IMG/VR virus record: IMGVR_UViG_3300023088_000007
Coordinates: 1 to 42,167 of that record
Reading direction: 5' to 3' (one strand)
Origin: a virus
Length of the DNA: 42,167 bases
The first letter of the stretch is position 1. Every line of letters starts with the position of its first letter. The notes under the pieces are model-generated. The model was not told where the DNA came from, did no database searches, and saw nothing but the letters and a program-made list of their open reading frames with translations. A program made the position numbers and the translations under genes. This document shows, piece by piece, positions 37,168 through 42,167 of the stretch.

Positions 37168-38708
37168 TGGCCGGGAATATAAAAGCCCTCAAATCCTACT
37201 TGGTGTCACTTGGGTTTGACGTTAATCAAAGTCAATTCAATAAATTCAATTCCTCTTTGAAGGAAGCGGCTGCGCTCGTTAAAAAATCGGGCGTATCAAT
37301 GGCTGCTGATGTGATTAGTTGGCAAATTAAATTGACCGCAGGATTTGTTGCGGTTTCAACTGCAATTGTAGGTACTGCGTATAAAGTTGCAATGGCGGAT
37401 CAGGAATTTCGTTTGTTCGGGCAACGCATGTTGCTTAACACAGAACAAGCAAGATCATTGAAGATCACGCTTGACGCCTTGAACCAACCGATTGAAGCAA
37501 TCGCTTTTGATCCTGAATTGCACGCTCGCTATGAACAATTGAGGAAAGATCAATTGTTGCTTTCATCTGGTCTAGGCGGCGATTTTGAAGGAACAATGAA
37601 ACAAATTCGAGATGTGATGTTTGAGTTCACTCGATTGGAAGTTGAATTCAAATACTTCACTTTTAGCGTTGCGAAGAATTTGTTCGCGGCTTTGGGCGGC
37701 GGTGATTTCATCAAACAATTGCATAATCTGAACGATTGGATTATAAAGAACATTCCGGAATGGTCAAGAAAGTTTTCAACTTATCTTGTCCCGATATTGA
37801 AAGACACTTGGCGAATCTTAAAAGACTTGGGCGTTTTGTTCTTGGATTTGGGAACTATTTTCACAAACTTCATTGGAATTATTTCCGGCGATAGCTCTTT
37901 GAAGTCCAAGACATTTGATTTTGAAAAGTTCGCCAACGCCGTTGATAAGGTTGCAGGGGCGGTTGCTTGGGTATTGGAAAAGCTAATTGCTCTTGAGGAT
38001 TTTTTGGCTCAGAATCCGGGGTTGGTTGGCGGCGCTGCCTTGGGAGCTAAGGTAGGGTCATTTTTCGGGCCGGAAGGAACGCTTATAGGCGGGGCTGTAG
38101 GGGCGCTCGCCGGCGAAGCGTACGATTCCCTTCTAGGCGGCGCACCGGGCGCGGCAGGGGGCAACAGCGGGCCGGGGAATGGCGGTGTGACGGCGGATCA
38201 GGCGCGGACGCTCGCTCAACAGATAGGCGGCAACCTTGGCGTTGATCCAAGCATAATTTATGCTCAATTCGCACATGAAACTGGCAATTTCACCAATCGG
38301 GGTGCAAGACAATTGAACAATCTTGCTGGAATTGAAAACGCAGATGGAAGTTATAAATCATTTGCGTCAACAGCGGGGTTTGCTGATTATTATACAAAGC
38401 TGATACAACGTAAGTACAGCGGGGCGCTTGGCGCAACAAGTACAGATGCATACGCGAGCGCATTAAAACAAGGCGGATACTTTGCGGATACTTTGAGTAA
38501 TTACGAACATGGAATGCGAAGCTTTCAAGGATCGTATTCGAATGGTGGTGGTTCGCATTCATCGTTCGAAATGAACGGCGATATAAATATCATGCAACCG
38601 AACGCATCCCCTGATCAAATCAAAATAATTGTCAAAAGTGCAATGGAAGAACACACAGCGTTGAAAACGAAACGGAGTTTAGCTCAAACGCGAACAGCTT
38701 ATGTCTAG
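37167..38708 (+). CDS. Tape measure protein with C-terminal peptidoglycan hydrolase domain
   Basis: A 513-residue protein. The N-terminal 270 residues or so are helical and amphipathic (KALKSYLVSLGFDVNQSQF, ISWQIKLTAGFVAVSTAIVG), then GAALGAKVGSFFGPEGTLIG forms a Gly/Ala membrane-type hairpin. After a Gly/Pro/Asn linker, residues 350-450 or so form a lysozyme-like domain of the glucosaminidase type: LAQQIGGNLGVDPSIIYAQF, AHETGNFTN (probable catalytic Glu), NNLAGIENADG and AYASALKQGGYFADTL. The length predicts a short tail. The linker and hinge (38030-38240) use GC-rich codons. The hydrolase would open the cell wall during DNA entry. Start set by TAATG with the chaperone. Confidence 0.8.
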   Translation: MAGNIKALKSYLVSLGFDVNQSQFNKFNSSLKEAAALVKKSGVSMAADVISWQIKLTAGFVAVSTAIVGTAYKVAMADQEFRLFGQRMLLNTEQARSLKITLDALNQPIEAIAFDPELHARYEQLRKDQLLLSSGLGGDFEGTMKQIRDVMFEFTRLEVEFKYFTFSVAKNLFAALGGGDFIKQLHNLNDWIIKNIPEWSRKFSTYLVPILKDTWRILKDLGVLFLDLGTIFTNFIGIISGDSSLKSKTFDFEKFANAVDKVAGAVAWVLEKLIALEDFLAQNPGLVGGAALGAKVGSFFGPEGTLIGGAVGALAGEAYDSLLGGAPGAAGGNSGPGNGGVTADQARTLAQQIGGNLGVDPSIIYAQFAHETGNFTNRGARQLNNLAGIENADGSYKSFASTAGFADYYTKLIQRKYSGALGATSTDAYASALKQGGYFADTLSNYEHGMRSFQGSYSNGGGSHSSFEMNGDINIMQPNASPDQIKIIVKSAMEEHTALKTKRSLAQTRTAYV

Positions 38709-39483
38709 CGTTACGGTTAATACATCGAATAATTACACTACGCCAACATCTAATCCGGCGTTAAGTCCGCAATATTCCCCGCCAAATTGGGCAACTCAAA
38801 AAGCGTTGTATTCAATTGTTGTTAATGATCAAACAACAGTAACCCCTGTAACTCCAGCACCAAATAATCCGGGCACATTTACTATGCGTGTCAATGTTGC
38901 CGGATCATCAACAACGATGTTTGTTTTTGACGCCATTAGGCGAGCGGACCATGATCAATCGTGCATACCTACAAAGAAGCCTTTGCAGACGGGTTACAAC
39001 TCAACTGATCATGCGGTTTTACAACCGGCGATTATCGTTTTAGAAGCTGTTATGTCAGATGCGATTGCAGCTTATTCAACTGGAATGTGGACTGGAAACC
39101 CATCAAAGAGCGTATCCGCGTTTCAGCAAATGAAAACGTTGATGATCAATCGGGCATTGATCACGTTGAATACTCGCCTTCAAACTTACACAAATTGTCT
39201 TTTAACAAACGTTCGATGCGCTGATTCAAATCGGTATTATTACGGCGCTGAATTGATCTTGACGTTTGAGCAAATCATTCTTTCGCAGGTATCGGTTCAA
39301 TTCAATTCAGCTCGCTCGCAAACGACAGGGGGAACGGCACAAGGAACAGTTCAGCCAATGAACCCAAGCGCATCAACGTTGGCACAATACGGGACAAGTA
39401 CGCCAACCAATATTCCGGGCGCTGGAAACTTTAGCAGCGTTGCCAAGGCTCTTAGCCCCGCTGCGGGGTTGATCTTGCCATGA
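38701..39483 (+). CDS. Dit-like baseplate protein
   Basis: A 260-residue protein beginning with a Thr/Ser/Pro-rich arm. The middle carries FDAIRRADHDQSCIPTKKPL, then GYNSTDHAVLQPAIIVLEAV and MSDAIAAY, matching the Dit-like N-terminal domain found in myophage baseplates (a strand-rich ring with a DH(A/V)-P motif). The C-terminus is Ser/Thr/Pro-rich. Dit-like rings join the tube end to the baseplate hub. It overlaps the tape measure gene by 8 bases and the plug gene by 4 bases. Confidence 0.7.
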   Translation: MSSVTVNTSNNYTTPTSNPALSPQYSPPNWATQKALYSIVVNDQTTVTPVTPAPNNPGTFTMRVNVAGSSTTMFVFDAIRRADHDQSCIPTKKPLQTGYNSTDHAVLQPAIIVLEAVMSDAIAAYSTGMWTGNPSKSVSAFQQMKTLMINRALITLNTRLQTYTNCLLTNVRCADSNRYYYGAELILTFEQIILSQVSVQFNSARSQTTGGTAQGTVQPMNPSASTLAQYGTSTPTNIPGAGNFSSVAKALSPAAGLILP

Positions 39484-39821
39484 ATCAAATTGTCCCGTTG
39501 TCTTCCAATCCGAATCAAAGCTTTCTTGCCAATTTAACGGTAAACGGGGTATCGCTAAAACTGAATTTATCGATTCGGTTCAATGAAATTTCTCAATATT
39601 GGGGAATGAGCATTGCTGATGTTAACAACAACATAATTTTGGCGAGCGTTCCATTACTAACTGGAGTTTGGCCCGCTGCTAATATTTTGGGGCAATATCA
39701 ATATTTGGGGATTGGAAGTTGTTACTTGTTGAATATAACAAGCGGAGGTACAGGTTCGGATTACCCAAACGGTCAAAATTTAGGAACCGATTTCATCTTG
39801 CTTTGGGGGGATAATGTCTAG
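39480..39821 (+). CDS. Baseplate plug protein, Pam3 gp18-like
   Basis: A 113-residue beta-rich protein: MNQIVPLSSNPNQSFLANLT, LKLNLSIRFNEISQYWGMSI and ADVNNNIILASVPLLTG, ending DFILLWGDNV. This matches the small plug domain described in the Pam3-type baseplate and found as a stand-alone protein in many myophages, where it closes the tube above the hub. The start overlaps the Dit-like stop (ATGA), and the stop overlaps the hub gene by 8 bases. Confidence 0.75.
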   Translation: MNQIVPLSSNPNQSFLANLTVNGVSLKLNLSIRFNEISQYWGMSIADVNNNIILASVPLLTGVWPAANILGQYQYLGIGSCYLLNITSGGTGSDYPNGQNLGTDFILLWGDNV

Positions 39822-40761
39822 TGCATATCTTGGACTTCCCCGATTTGGGCGAGCATGGAAATTAACCATCGAAGAACAGAGCGGTACAGTTATTGAATTT
39901 GGAACAAACGCGGTTGGAAATCCTTTTGATCCCGAACCCCTTCAAATAACATTCGAAACATATCAAACAATTCAACAGGGGTTTTGGTATTGCGACATTA
40001 TTGTTTACAATTTGAATTCTCCATTGGAACAGCAAACTTTGCTTCAAGGAATGACAGTTACTCTTGAAGCCGGGTATCAAGGGCAACCTTACGGAATAAT
40101 TTTCAAAGGATCGTTGCTTCAACCGCTTTGGGAGCGTGAAAACGGAACAGATGATAAGTTAACGCTTCATTGTGTTTGCGGTTTGGTTGAAGTCAACAAC
40201 AACTTCATCGCTCAGACAATCGCCGGGGGATTATCACAACGGCAAATCGTTGCACAAATGGCGGCGGCTTGCCATTTTCCTTTGGATGCAACCAACGTTG
40301 ATCCTTTGAGTTCAACGAAGCAAACGCGAGCATCAACTTACTTTGGGCAACCGGGCGAATTTTTTCAAGAGATTGCAGACTTCAACAACGCGAATCTTTG
40401 GTTTAGCAACATGGCGGTTAACATTCGCAACTTACGCCAACAAACTGAAATTCCAACGTTGTCTTTCGGTCCCGGATCAGGTTTGTTAGGAACCCCAAAG
40501 CAAACGCAAGACGGCGTTGTTATCACAATTAATTTGGATGCCCGCATTCAACTAATGACGCAAGTTCAGTTAGAAGAGGGAGTAATCATTTCGCAGTTAT
40601 CGCGAAATATTCCAAGCTATCCAACGATCCTAGACGCCAACGGTTTATATATAGTTGGCGCTGTTAAACACTTTGGGGATTCGCGGGGCAACACTTGGGA
40701 TACTGAAGTAACCGGCTTCGTAAATGCAGGTTCGTTGCTTTCACTTCAAACGCAGTTTTGA
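39814..40761 (+). CDS. Baseplate hub protein
   Basis: A 315-residue protein resembling gpD/gp44-like hubs: GRAWKLTIEEQSGTVIEFG, FETYQTIQQGFWYCDIIVYN and LEAGYQGQPYGIIFKGSLLQ, then a middle LSQRQIVAQMAAACHF and a C-terminal DLDARIQ-like barrel (VVITINLDARIQLMTQVQLE, GLYIVGAVKHFGDSRGNTW). Hubs form the trimeric centre of the baseplate connecting tube and spike. Its location between plug and spike genes supports this. Confidence 0.75.
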   Translation: MSSAYLGLPRFGRAWKLTIEEQSGTVIEFGTNAVGNPFDPEPLQITFETYQTIQQGFWYCDIIVYNLNSPLEQQTLLQGMTVTLEAGYQGQPYGIIFKGSLLQPLWERENGTDDKLTLHCVCGLVEVNNNFIAQTIAGGLSQRQIVAQMAAACHFPLDATNVDPLSSTKQTRASTYFGQPGEFFQEIADFNNANLWFSNMAVNIRNLRQQTEIPTLSFGPGSGLLGTPKQTQDGVVITINLDARIQLMTQVQLEEGVIISQLSRNIPSYPTILDANGLYIVGAVKHFGDSRGNTWDTEVTGFVNAGSLLSLQTQF

Positions 40762-40767
40762 GGAACT

Positions 40768-41409
40768 ATGAGCGCTCCACCATTTGTAGGCACACCGACA
40801 GTTGCCGAACGTTTAGCAAATGAAAACGTGCTATGGAAATCCATTTGCAAACGGGTTGCCTACACATTGCGCGTTGGCTTGCCCGGAAAGATTGTTGCGT
40901 TCGATTCGGTTACTCAATATTGCGTTGTTGAATTGCAAATTACAGAAAACGTGATCATCAACGAAGTTATTTCAGCAATGCCTATTCCTAACTTGCATGA
41001 TGTGTTGTTGATGTTGCCGGGAGATACAGATTGGTGTATAACATTTCCGTCTTTAATCGGAAGAGAATGCTTGGTTATGTTTGCCGATATGTGTATAAGC
41101 GCTTGGGCAACCAATGGCGGCGTTCAAAATCAGGAAGTAACTCGGCGTCACAGTTTGAGCGATGGATTCGCAATTTTAGGGCCGCGAAGTCAACCAAATG
41201 TTATTCCAAATTACTCAACAACAGCTAGTGAATGGCGCAACATTGAAAACACTGTTAAGTTGGCTTTAAGTTCTTCTGGCATTGCAATTACTTCACCGCT
41301 TTTAAGTTGGAATAAGGCTCCAATTGCAAGTTCATCTTCCCCAACTTTAGCTATTCCAATTACCCTTGACGGAACGGTTTACTATATAAAATTGAGTACG
41401 ACGCCATGA
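40768..41409 (+). CDS. Baseplate spike protein, Gp138 N-terminal domain
   Basis: A 213-residue protein. The N-terminal OB-type domain matches the phage Gp138 pattern: RVGLPGKIVAFDSVTQYCVV, PIPNLHDVLLMLPGDTDWCI and FPSLIGRECLVMFADMCISA, then RRHSLSDGFAILGPRSQPN. The C-terminal 60 residues are Ser/Thr-rich strands suited to a short beta-helical tip. It would form the membrane-piercing spike. It starts 6 bases after the hub gene (GAGGAACT before the ATG) and overlaps the gp25-like gene by 4 bases. Confidence 0.85.
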   Translation: MSAPPFVGTPTVAERLANENVLWKSICKRVAYTLRVGLPGKIVAFDSVTQYCVVELQITENVIINEVISAMPIPNLHDVLLMLPGDTDWCITFPSLIGRECLVMFADMCISAWATNGGVQNQEVTRRHSLSDGFAILGPRSQPNVIPNYSTTASEWRNIENTVKLALSSSGIAITSPLLSWNKAPIASSSSPTLAIPITLDGTVYYIKLSTTP

Positions 41410-41813
41410 GTCAAACACCCATAGTGATAGTTCGCGCTCTTGACTCTAACAACGATCCGTTGTACGGAAATGGTATTGCTTGCTTCCTTATGGATTTGGA
41501 AGCCGTTGCTCAAATTATCAAAACAAGCTTGTTGCTTTTTCAGGGCGAATGGTGGAATGATTTAACGATTGGGTTGCCAGTCTTTCAATCAATTATTGGT
41601 AAGGCTGAAAACAACCGACAAGCTACTATTTCGTTGCTGATTCAACAAGTGATCTTGGGCGTTAATTATGTTACAGGAATTTCGAATGTTCAATTTCTGT
41701 ATACGTCCGCAACAAGAAGTTTTAGTTATGCGTGTTACGCGCAAACGCAGTTCGGAACAGTGTATGTGACTTACTCACCGGGTAACGTTGCGGTTCTGCC
41801 TTTGGCAGTTTAG
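41406..41813 (+). CDS. Baseplate wedge protein, gp25-like
   Basis: A 135-residue protein with the gp25/GPW-type signature: FLMDLEAVAQIIKTSLLLFQ, then GEWWNDLTIGLPVFQSIIGK, and a helix-strand end (TISLLIQQVILGVNYVTGIS). Gp25-like proteins polymerise with the sheath and nucleate its assembly at the baseplate. The ATGA overlap with the spike gene and the J-like gene 11 bases downstream give the standard spike-gp25-J order. Confidence 0.85.
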   Translation: MSQTPIVIVRALDSNNDPLYGNGIACFLMDLEAVAQIIKTSLLLFQGEWWNDLTIGLPVFQSIIGKAENNRQATISLLIQQVILGVNYVTGISNVQFLYTSATRSFSYACYAQTQFGTVYVTYSPGNVAVLPLAV

Positions 41814-41824
41814 GGAAGGTATCA

Positions 41825-42167
41825 ATGGCATACTTCGCGTCTTACATCGATGCAACGGGGTTGCACATCCCTTCGTTCGATGATGTTAACGATTACCTTC
41901 AAACTAACTACGCCAACATTTATGGTCAGACCATTTCGGGCAACGTAAGCACAAGTGATATTCAATCTAATATTAACGATGCTTTGATGATCAACGATTG
42001 CATAAATTTATTGCAAGCGGTGTTCAACGGCATGAGTCCTGTTGCTGCTATTGGAACGCAACAAGATACGTTGTATAAGTTGAACGGCATTGATAGAAAC
42101 AACCCAACTTATTCAACAGCGATTTGTAATTTGACCGGCCAAGCCGGAACAACAATTACAAATTGCG
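41825..42167 (+). CDS. Baseplate J-like protein (3' end outside window)
   Basis: The gene starts at ATG 41825 (GGGAAGG nine bases upstream) and remains open to the window end, 114 residues so far. The start MAYFASYIDATGLHIPSFDD, VNDYLQTNYANIYG, AVFNGMSPVAAIGTQQDTLY and LNGIDRNNPTYSTAICNLTG match the N-terminus of baseplate J / T4 gp6-like wedge proteins. These form the outer wedges and link to the fibres. The missing part would be several hundred residues. Confidence 0.85.
   Translation, partial: MAYFASYIDATGLHIPSFDDVNDYLQTNYANIYGQTISGNVSTSDIQSNINDALMINDCINLLQAVFNGMSPVAAIGTQQDTLYKLNGIDRNNPTYSTAICNLTGQAGTTITNC

Overview
This window is most of the genome of a tailed phage with a contractile tail (a myovirus). 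It carries a complete replication and recombination module, a lysis cassette, and a head-neck-tail-baseplate module. No integrase, bacterial housekeeping gene or canonical tRNA is visible. The window starts inside a tail-fibre gene and ends inside a baseplate-J-like gene, so the two ends were probably close together on a circular or circularly permuted genome slightly longer than the window. The order DUF1073 portal, Mu F-like protein, DUF2213, cement protein, DUF2184 capsid, DUF4054, DUF3383 sheath, tube, Dit-like, plug, Gp138 spike, gp25 resembles Mu-like and Pam3-like short-tailed myophages. The host cannot be fixed from the sequence. The fibre motif SGDVTGTQGATVV and the Cys-rich domains recall proteins I associate with soil bacteria such as Acidobacteriota, which is only a weak hint.

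Layout. 1-1568 (+): tail fibres, with a 62-bp direct repeat followed by frame-broken fibre genes. 1569-11708 (-): a tightly overlapping replication operon with (in transcription order) two small proteins, a Sak4-like ATPase, a DUF669-like ssDNA-binding protein, a Cas4-like nuclease, an SF2 helicase, small zinc proteins, a candidate sliding clamp and family B DNA polymerase, interspersed with four HNH endonuclease genes. 11709-11809: a divergent control region with two promoters placed to give leaderless mRNAs, and three 12-bp tandem repeats between them. 11810-14806 (+): a ribbon-helix-helix-like protein, a fifth HNH gene and a large primase-helicase. 14824-15741 (-): three small genes. 15742-16249: the main non-coding region, with repeated GGATAG boxes and an AT-rich stretch (origin candidate). 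16250-20650 (+): many small early-type genes, several under 50 codons, a candidate structured RNA and a VRR-NUC nuclease. 20840-22506 (+): lysis. 22590-42167 (+): packaging and virion structure.

How the genes work together. PolB, clamp candidate, primase-helicase, SF2 helicase, Sak4, the DUF669 protein and the Cas4-like nuclease form a self-contained, recombination-capable replisome. Terminase and portal fill the head. The DUF2213 protein, cement protein and capsid build it. The DUF4054, gpG-like, adaptor and LIC_12616-type proteins form the neck. Sheath, tube, a probable -1 frameshifted tail chaperone, a tape measure with a peptidoglycan hydrolase domain and the Pam3-like baseplate set form the contractile tail.

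Most notable features: (i) six endonuclease genes (five endonuclease VII-type HNH and one GIY-YIG), nearly all stitched between phage genes by 4-base stop/start overlaps, one of them frame-broken and fused in frame to the ssDNA-binding protein; (ii) the divergent leaderless promoter switch with a tandem-repeat operator next to an RHH-like gene; (iii) a recurring beta-rich module inserted into three different virion proteins; (iv) a holin-lipoprotein fusion; (v) a strong inverted-repeat RNA candidate at 17813-17896.
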